From assembly GCA_946481615.1 (NCBI GenBank), contig CAMLOR010000072.1, positions 1 to 14,017 of the forward strand: a stretch of 14,017 bases of DNA, in the 5' to 3' direction. Position 1 is the first letter of the stretch, and each line of letters begins with the position of its first letter. Position numbers and translations under genes: made by a program. Below are positions 1 to 7,497 of the stretch, piece after piece. The notes under the pieces were generated by a model. It was not told the DNA's origin and searched no databases. It was given only the letters and a program-made list of their open reading frames with translations. The DNA comes from an uncultured Aquimonas sp. (GTDB taxonomy: Bacteria; Pseudomonadota; Gammaproteobacteria; Xanthomonadales; Xanthomonadaceae).

Positions 1-1556
1 CGCCACCAGCCGCGCGGCATGCGCGAGGCCAGGCCGGAGTACTCGTTGCGGTAGTTCGGCACGCGCTGCGCGGGCAGGCCGTCGGGATCGTTGACGCCGT
101 TCCACAGCGGCGCCTGTGCCATGCCCGATTCGCGCCAGTTGCGCGGCGTGGCCAGCACGCGGTGGCGCCAGGCCTGGACCGTGCCGTCGTCGCCGAGGCC
201 GGCCGCGAGATCGTGGATGCCGAAGGGGCGGAAGAAGTCGTGGCGCATGTCGTCTTCGCGCGTCCACACGAGCTTCACTTCGCGCAGGTTCGCGGCCTGC
301 GCCACGCGCACGGCTTCGGCGACGAAGTCGTTGTCGAGGCGGCGCCCGAAGCCGCCGCCGACGCGGGTCATACGGATCTCGATGTTCTCGCGCGGAAGTT
401 TCGTCAGTTGCGAGACGATGTTCGAGGCGCCGCCGGGGCTCTGCAGCGGGGCGATCAGCAGGGCGCGATCGGCTTCCAGGCGCAGCAGCGCGTTCTGCGG
501 CTCCATGGTCGCGTGCGCGAGGAAGGGCACCTCATAGCTTGCTTCGACTTTTCTGGTCGCGGCAGTGAAGGCCTGATCGAAATCGCCATCATTGCGCGTG
601 ACGGCTTCCGCCGGCTTGCCGCGCAGCGCTTCGGCCTGGCGGCGCAGCGCATCGCGCGATTCGTTCGGCAGCGGACCTGGCTTCCATTCGATCTTCAGCG
701 CGCGCCGGCCTTTGATCGCGCTCCAGGTGTCGTCGGCGATCACCGCCACGCCGGCGGCGAGGTTGAAGTCGAAGGGCTCGTGCGGCGCGGGGCCGGGGAT
801 CGCCACGACCTGCTTCACGCCGGGGATTTTCAATGCCTCGCTCGCATCGAACGACACCAGGGTGCCGTCCAGATGCGGGCAGCGTTCGATCATTGCGATC
901 GGCACGCCGTCGAAATATTGATCGAGGCCGTACATGGCCTGGCCGCGCGCGATCTCTTCGGCATCGACCACGCGCACCGGCTTGCCGAGCAGGCGGAATG
1001 AGTCAGGCGACTTCACTGGAACCGGCTGCGCAGGCGCGGGCAACTTCGCGGCGGCCGATGCCAGTTCGCCGTAGGACAGCGTGCGGCCGTCGGGGTGCAC
1101 GACCGTGCCGTCGCGCGTCGTCAGTTTCGCCGCATCGATTTCCCAGCGGACGGCAGCCGCCTGCAGGAGCAGTGCGCGCGCCGTGGCGCCGGCCTGGCGC
1201 AGGTCGTTCCAGCCTTCGGGGATGCTGGTGCTGCCGCCGGCGCCTTGCGGCCCGTAGCGGTTGGTCGGGCCGTCCTTGCCGGTTTCGTAGCCGTAATGCA
1301 GTTGTTCGACGCGCACGCGTTCCCAGGGCACGTCGAGTTCTTCGGCGACGAGCATCGGCAGTGAGGTTTTCACGCCCTGGCCGATCTCGGGATTGCGTGC
1401 GCCGATGACGACGGTGCCGTCGGGTTCGATGCGGATGAAGGGGCCGAGGGCGGTGGGGCCGACTGCCGTCGATGGTTGCGCGATGGCGGATTCGAAGCGC
1501 AGCAGCATCGCGCCTGTGGCCAGCGCGGTGATCTGCAGGAAGCTGCGGCGGTTCAC
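1..1556 (-). CDS. Molybdopterin-binding subunit of a xanthine dehydrogenase-family hydroxylase (IorB-like), 3'-truncated by window edge
   Basis: The frame stays open from a GTG at 1556 to the window start, giving about 518 residues; relatives run to roughly 700-770, so the C-terminus lies outside. The N-terminus starts [19 protein letters not shown], a twin-arginine (Tat) signal ending near AIAQ, so the folded protein is probably exported to the periplasm. A hammerhead-like segment begins near [14 protein letters not shown], and a glycine-rich [13 protein letters not shown] motif near residue 397 matches the molybdenum cofactor-binding region. The family hydroxylates aldehydes or N-heterocycles; the substrate here cannot be read from sequence. 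GTG is chosen because it opens directly before the Tat motif, has GAGG about 6 bases upstream, and no ATG lies nearby in frame. It follows the [2Fe-2S] subunit gene after 70 bases made of repeat DNA. No FAD subunit is next to it, which fits the two-subunit IorAB type. Confidence 0.88.
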   Translation of the reverse strand, partial: MNRRSFLQITALATGAMLLRFESAIAQPSTAVGPTALGPFIRIEPDGTVVIGARNPEIGQGVKTSLPMLVAEELDVPWERVRVEQLHYGYETGKDGPTNRYGPQGAGGSTSIPEGWNDLRQAGATARALLLQAAAVRWEIDAAKLTTRDGTVVHPDGRTLSYGELASAAAKLPAPAQPVPVKSPDSFRLLGKPVRVVDAEEIARGQAMYGLDQYFDGVPIAMIERCPHLDGTLVSFDASEALKIPGVKQVVAIPGPAPHEPFDFNLAAGVAVIADDTWSAIKGRRALKIEWKPGPLPNESRDALRRQAEALRGKPAEAVTRNDGDFDQAFTAATRKVEASYEVPFLAHATMEPQNALLRLEADRALLIAPLQSPGGASNIVSQLTKLPRENIEIRMTRVGGGFGRRLDNDFVAEAVRVAQAANLREVKLVWTREDDMRHDFFRPFGIHDLAAGLGDDGTVQAWRHRVLATPRNWRESGMAQAPLWNGVNDPDGLPAQRVPNYRNEYSGLASRMPRGWW

Positions 1557-1677
1557 TTGGCGCCTCGCGTGGGATTCGACAGGCTCACCCCGAACGGGTG
1601 TGGGCGGGTTGCGGGGCGAGCAACGTTCACAAGGCACCTCGCGCGGGATTCGACAGGCTCACCCCGAACGGTTGTGG
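1551..1677 (-). repeat. Tandem 74-bp duplication containing a REP-like core, at the subunit junction
   Basis: Bases 1551-1603 and 1625-1677 align at an offset of 74 with 48 of 53 identical. Each copy contains, on the plus strand, GTTCAC, CCTCGCG, then the REP-like core GGATTCGACAGG-CTCACCCCGAACGG. The distal copy encodes the last residues and TGA stop of the [2Fe-2S] subunit; the proximal copy carries the ribosome binding site and GTG start of the molybdenum subunit. The flanks are shared as well as the core, so a local tandem duplication explains it better than two independent insertions. Confidence 0.85.
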
Positions 1678-2169
1678 CGAGGCGGTGGCTTGCGATGGCG
1701 GTGTCGGCGAGGCGGAGGCTTGCAGCGATTGCGCGGCGCGGCGGATCGCTTTGCGGATGCGCGGATACGTGCCGCAGCGGCACAGGTTGGTGAGGGCGGC
1801 GATGTCGTCGTCGCTGGGCGAGGGCGTGTGGCGCAGCAGGTCGACGGTCGCCATGATCTGGCCGGCCTGGCAGTAGCCGCACTGCGCCACGTCTTCCTCG
1901 ATCCAGGCCTGCTGCACGGCGTGCAGCGTTTCGCCGGCCAAGGCTTCGATGGTGCGTACCGATTTGCCCGCGAGGCTGCCCACCGTCACGCTGCAACTGC
2001 GCACGGCGGCCTCGTCCACGTGCACGGTGCAGGCGCCGCACAGGCCGATGCCGCAGCCGTATTTGGTGCCGGTGAGCCGGGCGTGATCGCGCAGGTACCA
2101 CAGCAGCGGCATGTCGGCGTCGCCGTCGAAGGCGGCCTCGCGGCCGTTGAGGGTGAAGCGCACGGTCAT
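1627..2169 (-). CDS. [2Fe-2S]-binding subunit of molybdenum hydroxylase (IorA-like)
   Basis: This 180-residue protein carries the two iron-sulfur clusters that pass electrons away from the molybdenum subunit encoded just downstream. The plant-ferredoxin cluster uses Cys39, Cys44, Cys47 and Cys59 ([11 protein letters not shown]...C). The helical cluster uses Cys97, Cys100, Cys130 and Cys132 ([11 protein letters not shown] and [11 protein letters not shown]). The start is the ATG at 2169, with CGAGGA about 8 bases upstream; the open frame further upstream lacks family character. Homologues normally end soon after the [10 protein letters not shown] helix (about residue 147). The remaining 33 residues are odd: a Ser/Ala/Pro-rich stretch built on a 10-residue duplication, then [14 protein letters not shown] encoded by a REP-like repeat. 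It has no signal peptide, so it may be co-exported with its Tat-bearing partner. That is inference. Confidence 0.92.
   Translation of the reverse strand: MTVRFTLNGREAAFDGDADMPLLWYLRDHARLTGTKYGCGIGLCGACTVHVDEAAVRSCSVTVGSLAGKSVRTIEALAGETLHAVQQAWIEEDVAQCGYCQAGQIMATVDLLRHTPSPSDDDIAALTNLCRCGTYPRIRKAIRRAAQSLQASASPTPPSQATASPQPFGVSLSNPARGAL
1676..1723 (-). repeat. Imperfect 30-bp direct repeat in the C-terminal tail of the [2Fe-2S] subunit
   Basis: GGCGAGGCGG(T/A)GGCTTGC occurs at 1676-1693 and again at 1706-1723, exactly 30 bases (10 codons) apart. On the minus strand it encodes the similar peptides QASASP and QATASP. It lengthens a low-complexity Ser/Ala/Pro tail after the conserved domain and looks like slipped-strand duplication. 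Confidence 0.7.
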
Positions 2170-2315
2170 CGGACGATCCTCGCGGTGATCGCGCCGATGC
2201 TGCGCGCTGCCCCGGCCGCGGGCATAGGCCGTTGGTCGGGGGTGCGCCGAAACGCCGCGGTTGTGGGACGAAGCGAAGCGGCGGCACACTGCGGCATTCC
2301 CCCACGGAGCCCGCC
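2170..2315. promoter_or_regulatory. Divergent intergenic region with possible promoter for the amidohydrolase
   Basis: These 146 bases separate the divergent [2Fe-2S] subunit and amidohydrolase genes and should hold both promoters. The best plus-strand candidate I see is TTGTGG (2261-2266) and CACACT (2285-2290) with an 18-base spacer, a weak sigma-70 match. No convincing minus-strand promoter or operator palindrome is visible. Confidence 0.3.
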
Positions 2316-3944
2316 ATGCGCCTGTTGCCTCTCGCCCTGCTGTTCGCCGCCGTGCAGGTCCACGCGCAGGGCGCACTGGTGAATGCGCGCATCCACACCC
2401 TGGATGCCGCCAATCCGGTCGCCACCGCCATCGCCTGGGACGCCGAGGGCCGCATCACCGCCGTCGGCGACGAAGTGGCCAAGGCCGGCACCGCGATCGA
2501 TGCGAAGGGCCGCACCGTGGTGCCCGGCCTGATCGATGCGCACGGCCATCTGATGGGCCTGGGCGAATCGCTGATGCAGGCCGATCTCGTCGGCACTGCG
2601 TCGAAGGAAGAGATCGTCGCGCGCCTGCGGGCCTTCGAGCGGGACTTGCCCGAGGGAGCCTGGCTGCTCGGCCGCGGCTGGGACCAGAACGATTGGCCCG
2701 GCAAGGAATTCCCCACCGCCGCCGATCTCGACGCCGCGTTCCCGCAGCGGCCGGTGTGGCTCGAACGCATCGACGGTCATGCCGGCTGGGGCAATTCCGC
2801 CGCGCTGTCGGCCGCGGATCGCAATTTCGCGGGCGATTGGCAGCCGGAAGGCGGGCGCATCCTGCGAGCGGACGGCAAAGCCACTGGCGTATTCGTCGAC
2901 GGCGCGATGGCCCTGGTCGAAGGTGCGATCCCGGCGCCGAGCGAAGCGTTGCAGGAACAGGCCTTCGAGCGCGCACTTGCCGCCGCGGTGGCGCACGGCC
3001 TCACCGGCGTGCATGACGCCGGCGTGTCGCTGACCGATCTGGCGCGGTATCGCCGCTTCGCCGATGCCGGCAAGCTGCCGCTGCGCGTGTACGCGATGGC
3101 CGATGGCGATCAGGCCGCGCTTGCCGCGCTCTGCGCAATGGGTCGCTACAAGCACGCGAACGGCCGCCTCGAAATGCGCGCGGTGAAGCTCTACATCGAT
3201 GGCGCCCTCGGCAGCCGCGGCGCCGCGCTGCTCGAAGACTACAGCGACGAACCCGGCCACCGCGGCCTGCTCGTCACCGAGCTGCCGGCCTACGAAACCG
3301 CGGTGCGCAAGGCGAAAGACTGCGGTCTGCAGGCCGCGAGCCACGCCATCGGCGACCGCGGCAACCGCCTCGTGCTCGACACCTACGAGAAGGTGCTGGG
3401 CGCGGAGGCGAAGACCGACCACCGCTGGCGCGTCGAGCACGCGCAAGTGGTCTCGCTCGAAGACATCCCGCGCTTCGCCAAACTCGGCGTGATCGCCTCG
3501 ATGCAGCCCACCCACGCCACCTCCGACATGCCCTGGGCCGAGGCCCGCGTCGGTGCCGAGCGCATCAAGGGCGCGTACGCCTGGCAGCGCTTCCTGCACA
3601 GCGGCGCGAAGCTCGCGCTCGGCTCCGATTTCCCGGTCGAGGAAGTGAACCCGATGCTCGGCCTCTACGCCGCTGTGTCGCGCCAGGACGCCGCCGGCCA
3701 TCCGCCCGGCGGCTGGCTGGCGGACCAGCGCCTGAGCGCGCAGGAAGCCCTGCGCGGCTTCACCCTGGACGCCGCATACGCGGGCTTCGCGGAGAACGAG
3801 GTCGGCTCGCTGGCGGTCGGCAAGCGAGCCGATTTCGTCATCCTTTCGGACGATGTGATGAAAGTGCCGATGGCGAAGGTGCGCGAAACGAAGGTGCTGG
3901 CGACCTACGTAGACGGTGCGCCGGTCTATTCGGCGCCGGAGTGA
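2316..3944 (+). CDS. Exported metal-dependent amidohydrolase (YtcJ-like, amidohydrolase family 3)
   Basis: This 542-residue protein begins with a Sec signal peptide ([18 protein letters not shown]), so it probably acts in the periplasm. The rest fits a YtcJ-type amidohydrolase: a short N-terminal beta segment, then [11 protein letters not shown] with metal ligands His76 and His78, the conserved [15 protein letters not shown] segment with Lys291, HAIGDRGN (His343), VEHAQVV (His375) and GSDFPVE with catalytic Asp438, in family order. Such enzymes hydrolyse amide or related C-N bonds; the true substrate is unknown and annotation as a specific deformylase would be a guess. The ATG at 2316 is chosen over upstream in-frame codons because GGAG lies 7 bases before it and the signal peptide starts there. 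The gene runs divergently from the molybdenum hydroxylase pair, and its last 19 bases overlap the end of the phzF-like gene on the other strand. Confidence 0.92.
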   Translation: MRLLPLALLFAAVQVHAQGALVNARIHTLDAANPVATAIAWDAEGRITAVGDEVAKAGTAIDAKGRTVVPGLIDAHGHLMGLGESLMQADLVGTASKEEIVARLRAFERDLPEGAWLLGRGWDQNDWPGKEFPTAADLDAAFPQRPVWLERIDGHAGWGNSAALSAADRNFAGDWQPEGGRILRADGKATGVFVDGAMALVEGAIPAPSEALQEQAFERALAAAVAHGLTGVHDAGVSLTDLARYRRFADAGKLPLRVYAMADGDQAALAALCAMGRYKHANGRLEMRAVKLYIDGALGSRGAALLEDYSDEPGHRGLLVTELPAYETAVRKAKDCGLQAASHAIGDRGNRLVLDTYEKVLGAEAKTDHRWRVEHAQVVSLEDIPRFAKLGVIASMQPTHATSDMPWAEARVGAERIKGAYAWQRFLHSGAKLALGSDFPVEEVNPMLGLYAAVSRQDAAGHPPGGWLADQRLSAQEALRGFTLDAAYAGFAENEVGSLAVGKRADFVILSDDVMKVPMAKVRETKVLATYVDGAPVYSAPE

Positions 3945-4813
3945 TCGAAGCGGATCATGCCGTCGATCACCGTGACACAGGTGCCGCCGATCCACACGCC
4001 GTCCTCGCCCAGCGTCACCTCGACGCGGCCGTCGCGGCCGCATTCGCGGCCCTGGCTGGCGATGTAGCTTTCGCCCACGCGATAGCGCCCGCGGTCGAGC
4101 AGCAGCGCGCCGATGCAGGCGTTGGCGCTGCCGGTGACGGGGTCTTCGGCGATGCCGTCGGCGGGGCAGTAGGTGCGCACGACGCGGTGGTAGTCGCAGT
4201 CGTGCGCATCGGCGAACACGGTGAAACCGACCGCGCCCGTCGCCGTGGTGAAGGCGGCGACGGCGGGCAGGTCGGGATGGTGCATGCGCACGTCGTCTTC
4301 GGTGGCGGCTTCCACCAGCCAGAAGCGCGGGCCGTTGTCGTACATCACCGGCGCGATGGACCCCATCGCCAGGCCCGCCACGGCCGCGTCGAGCAGATGC
4401 TGCGTGCCCTGCGGCGTGGGGATCATGCGCGCCTGCGGCGCCCGCACCGCGATGCAGGGCGCGCAGCCGTCGCCCGTCACGTGCACCGGCAGCAGGCCCA
4501 TCGCGCATTCCTGCACGAGTTTGCCGTCGCGCGGTTGCACCAGCCCGGCCTCCATCACCGCATGCGCCGCGCCCACGCTCGGATGGCCGGCGAAGGGCAG
4601 TTCCTGCATCGGCGAGAAGATGCGCACGCGGTAGCTCGCCCCGGGCACCGTGGGCGGCAGCACGAAGACGGTCTCGGAAAGATTGGTCCAGTGCGCCAGC
4701 CGCTGCATCTGCTCGCCGTCCAGGCCTTCGGCGTCGAGCACCACGGCCAGCGGATTGCCGCCGAGCGCGTGCTCGGTGAAAACATCGACTTGCTTGAAGG
4801 GGACCAGGCGCAT
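3926..4813 (-). CDS. PhzF family phenazine biosynthesis-like isomerase/epimerase
   Basis: The 295-residue product has the two-lobed diaminopimelate-epimerase-like fold signature of PhzF proteins: FKQVDVFTEHALGGNPLAVV at the start, NLSETVF with the presumed catalytic Glu47, SPMQELPFAGHPSVGAAHAV, and EDPVTGSANACIGALLL in the C-terminal lobe. Length is normal. True PhzF isomerises trans-2,3-dihydro-3-hydroxyanthranilate, but no other phenazine gene is present, so this is most likely one of the many PhzF paralogues of unknown substrate. The ATG at 4813 fits the family N-terminus; an in-frame ATG at 4864 would add 17 unconserved residues. Neither has a clear Shine-Dalgarno sequence. The gene is divergent from lysAC (89-base gap) and convergent with the amidohydrolase (19-base overlap). 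Confidence 0.92.
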   Translation of the reverse strand: MRLVPFKQVDVFTEHALGGNPLAVVLDAEGLDGEQMQRLAHWTNLSETVFVLPPTVPGASYRVRIFSPMQELPFAGHPSVGAAHAVMEAGLVQPRDGKLVQECAMGLLPVHVTGDGCAPCIAVRAPQARMIPTPQGTQHLLDAAVAGLAMGSIAPVMYDNGPRFWLVEAATEDDVRMHHPDLPAVAAFTTATGAVGFTVFADAHDCDYHRVVRTYCPADGIAEDPVTGSANACIGALLLDRGRYRVGESYIASQGRECGRDGRVEVTLGEDGVWIGGTCVTVIDGMIRFDHSGAE

Positions 4814-4847
4814 CGGCGAAGGGTATCTGGAAATGCCGGAATCCGCC

Positions 4848-4902
4848 TCGCCCGCGCCATCCACATCACGGATAATCCGCGCACGTTCCCCAAGGCTCCG
4901 CC
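4848..4902 (+). promoter_or_regulatory. Possible lysAC-murL-murD2 promoter and leader
   Basis: A good -10 hexamer, GATAAT (4871-4876), lies within the short inverted repeat CGGAT-A-ATCCG (4869-4879), 26 bases before the lysAC start. The matching -35 position (4848-4853, TCGCCC) is poor, so an activator or a different sigma-factor register would be needed. AAGG seven bases before the ATG at 4903 is a plausible ribosome binding site. No attenuator or lysine riboswitch fits in a leader this short. Confidence 0.35.
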
Positions 4903-7497
4903 ATGCCCGCCGCTGCCCCCGCCCACCCCTGGATCGTCCTGAAGTTCGGGGGCACCAGCGTTTCCAAACGCACGCGGTGGGACACGATCGGCAAACTGGC
5001 GGCGCGCCGCCGCGCGGAAGGCGCGCGCGTGCTGCTCGTGGTGTCGGCGGTCTCGGGCGTCACCAATGCGCTGCAGGCGCTGATCGACGGCCATGCCGAT
5101 GCCGGCGCCGCGCGCGCCGCGGCCGAGGCGCTGGACCGCAAGCATCGCCAGTTCGCGCAGGAACTCGGCGTCGACGCCGAAGCCGCGGTCGGCGATCTGC
5201 TGGCGCGGCTGCACGAACTCGCCGCCGACCCGCGCCGCGCCAGCGCGCAGCTCGAATGGCAGGCCGAAGTGCTCTCGATGGGGGAACTGCTGTCGAGCCG
5301 CCTCGGCGCTGCCTATCTGCAGACACAGGGCCATGATCTGCGCTGGAGCGATGCGCGCCGGCATCTGCGCGCGGTGGCGCTGCCGAACCAGAACGCGTGG
5401 TCGCGCCGGCTCTCGGTCTCGTGCGACACGCGCGCCGATGCGCCGTGGCGCGAGCGCTACGCCGCGCAGGGCGATTTGCTCATCACGCAGGGCTTCATCG
5501 CCTGCGACGAGCAGGGACAGACGGCCATCCTCGGGCGCGGCGGCTCCGACACCAGCGCCGCGTATTTCGGCGCGCTGCTCGGCGCGCAGCGCGTCGAGAT
5601 CTGGACCGACGTGCCCGGCATGTTCAGCGCCAATCCGCGCCAGGTGCCGCAGGCACGGTTGCTCTCGCGGCTCGACTACGAGGAAGCGCAGGAAATCGCC
5701 ACCACCGGCGCCAAGGTGCTGCATCCGCGCTGCATCCAGCCCTGCCGCGATGCGCGCGTGCCGCTGTGGATCCGCGACACCGAAAATCCCGATCTCGCCG
5801 GCACGGTGATCGACGCGGCGCCGGCCGATGCCGCGCCGGGCGTGAAGGCGATCAGTTCGCGGCGCGGCATCGTGCTGGTGTCGATGGAATCGATCGGCAT
5901 GTGGCAGCAGGTCGGCTTCCTGGCCGACGTGTTCGAACGCTTCAAGCGGCATGGGCTGTCGGTGGATCTGATCGGCTCGTCCGAGGCCAACGTCACGGTG
6001 TCGCTCGACCCCAGCGACAACCTCGTCAACTCCAACGTGCTCGAAGCGCTGTGCGCGGACCTGGCCGAAGTGTGCCGCGTGAAGGTGATCGCGCCCTGCG
6101 CCGCGGTGACGCTGGTCGGGCGTGGCATGCGTTCGCTGCTGCACAAGCTCTCCGACGTGCTCGCCGAATTCGGGCGCGAACGCGTGCATCTGATTTCGCA
6201 GAGCTCCAACGATCTCAACCTCACCTTCGTGGTGGATGAGACGGTCGCCGAGGGCATGCTGCCGCGCCTGCACGAGCTGCTGATCCAGGCCGGTGCGATG
6301 CCGGTGAACGAGCACGCCGCCTTCGGGCCGAGTTGGGCGGTGCTCAACGGCGGGCGGCGCGAGCGTGTGCAGCCCTGGTGGCAGCGGCGAAGAAACGAGT
6401 TGCTGGCGCTGGCCGGGCAGGGCACGCCGCGCTACGTCTACGACGCCGCCACCGTGCGCGAACGCGCGCGGGCGCTGGGCGAGATCGGCGCGCTCGACCG
6501 CCGCTTCTACGCGCTCAAGGCCAACCCGCATCCCGACATCCTGCGCACGCTGGAAGCCGAAGGCTTCGGTTTCGAATGCGTTTCGTCGGGCGAGCTGGCG
6601 CATCTGTTCGACGTGCTGCCGCGGCTCGACCCCACGCGCGTGCTGTTCACGCCAAGCTTCGCGCCGCGCGCCGAGTACGAGGACGCGATCCACCGCGACG
6701 TTTGGCTGACGCTCGACAGCACTCATCCGCTGCGTGCGTGGCCCGAGTTGCTGCGCGGCCGCACGGTGTGGCTGCGTGTCGATCCCGGCTTCGGGCGAGG
6801 GCATCACGAGAAGGTGCGCACCGGCGGCAGCGGCGCCAAGTTCGGATTGCCGCTGGCGCAGCTCGAAGACTTCCTGCGCGAAGCGCGCGCGCTCGGCGTG
6901 AAGGTGTTCGGTCTGCACGCACACCTGGGCAGCGGCATCGTCGATCCCGCGCACTGGCGCGATGTGTCGTTGCAACTGGCGGGCGTGGCCGAGGGCATCG
7001 GCTCGATCGCCGCGCTCAACCTCGGTGGCGGCATCGGCGTGCCGCCGGAAGCCGATGCCGAGCCGTTCGATGTCCAGACGCTGGGCCGCATGCTGGCCGA
7101 GGCCCGCGCCGCGTATCCGCAGTATTCGCTGTGGATGGAACCCGGCCGCTACCTCGTCGCCGACGCGGGCGTGCTGTTGCTGCGCGCCACGCAGATCGTC
7201 GAGAAATCCGGCGTGCGCCGCATCGGCGTGGACGGCGGCATGAACGCCTTGCTGCGTCCGGCGCTCTACAATGCCTGGCACGAGGTCGCCAATCTTTCGC
7301 GCGACGACGGCGCCACCACGCTGTACGACGTCGTCGGACCGATCTGCGAAACCGGCGACGTGCTGGCGCGCCGCCGGCGCCTGCCGGAAACGCGCGAAGG
7401 CGACACCGTGCTGATCGCCACCGCGGGCGCCTACGGGGCCGTGATGGCCTCCGACTACAATTTGCGGGCGCGCCCCGCCGAGACCGTACTGGAATGA
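4903..7497 (+). CDS. lysAC: Bifunctional aspartate kinase / diaminopimelate decarboxylase
   Basis: This 864-residue fusion holds the first and last enzymes of lysine biosynthesis in one cytoplasmic chain. Residues about 10-300 are aspartate kinase: KFGGTSVSK (residues 14-22) and GRGGSDTSAAYFGALL (from 211). Residues about 315-460 look like paired ACT regulatory domains (IVLVSMESIGMWQQVGFLADVF; GRGMRSLLHKLSDVLAEFG), where lysine feedback would act by family analogy. Residues about 475-864 are a PLP fold-III decarboxylase: YALKANPHP with PLP-binding Lys539, GLHAHLGSGI, NLGGGIGVP, EPGRYLVADAG (Glu746) and GPICETGD with Cys815. The reactions are L-Asp to 4-phospho-L-Asp and meso-DAP to L-lysine. 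This fusion is typical of Xanthomonadales; most bacteria have separate lysC and lysA. The ATG at 4903 has AAGG upstream. Its stop overlaps the murL start by 4 bases (ATGA), implying translational coupling. Confidence 0.97.
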   Translation: MPAAAPAHPWIVLKFGGTSVSKRTRWDTIGKLAARRRAEGARVLLVVSAVSGVTNALQALIDGHADAGAARAAAEALDRKHRQFAQELGVDAEAAVGDLLARLHELAADPRRASAQLEWQAEVLSMGELLSSRLGAAYLQTQGHDLRWSDARRHLRAVALPNQNAWSRRLSVSCDTRADAPWRERYAAQGDLLITQGFIACDEQGQTAILGRGGSDTSAAYFGALLGAQRVEIWTDVPGMFSANPRQVPQARLLSRLDYEEAQEIATTGAKVLHPRCIQPCRDARVPLWIRDTENPDLAGTVIDAAPADAAPGVKAISSRRGIVLVSMESIGMWQQVGFLADVFERFKRHGLSVDLIGSSEANVTVSLDPSDNLVNSNVLEALCADLAEVCRVKVIAPCAAVTLVGRGMRSLLHKLSDVLAEFGRERVHLISQSSNDLNLTFVVDETVAEGMLPRLHELLIQAGAMPVNEHAAFGPSWAVLNGGRRERVQPWWQRRRNELLALAGQGTPRYVYDAATVRERARALGEIGALDRRFYALKANPHPDILRTLEAEGFGFECVSSGELAHLFDVLPRLDPTRVLFTPSFAPRAEYEDAIHRDVWLTLDSTHPLRAWPELLRGRTVWLRVDPGFGRGHHEKVRTGGSGAKFGLPLAQLEDFLREARALGVKVFGLHAHLGSGIVDPAHWRDVSLQLAGVAEGIGSIAALNLGGGIGVPPEADAEPFDVQTLGRMLAEARAAYPQYSLWMEPGRYLVADAGVLLLRATQIVEKSGVRRIGVDGGMNALLRPALYNAWHEVANLSRDDGATTLYDVVGPICETGDVLARRRRLPETREGDTVLIATAGAYGAVMASDYNLRARPAETVLE

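Noticed and set aside
1553..2770. A 405-codon minus-strand frame ending at the TGA in the proximal repeat copy.
   Set aside because: It runs in a different frame over the [2Fe-2S] subunit and antisense to the amidohydrolase, with no domain character.
3926..4813. A phenazine biosynthesis locus.
   Set aside because: Only a PhzF-family protein is present, with no phzA-G neighbours; the family is mostly of unrelated or unknown function.
4555..7281. A 908-codon open frame on the minus strand opposite lysAC.
   Set aside because: It lies wholly antisense to a well-supported gene, its product is His/Arg/Gln-rich without recognisable motifs, and long antisense frames are expected at this GC content.
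6333..7493. Upstream extension of murL in its open frame across the end of lysAC.
   Set aside because: It is an out-of-frame reading of lysAC rich in Arg and Ala. The ATG at 7494 gives the conserved N-terminus and an operon-style 4-base overlap.
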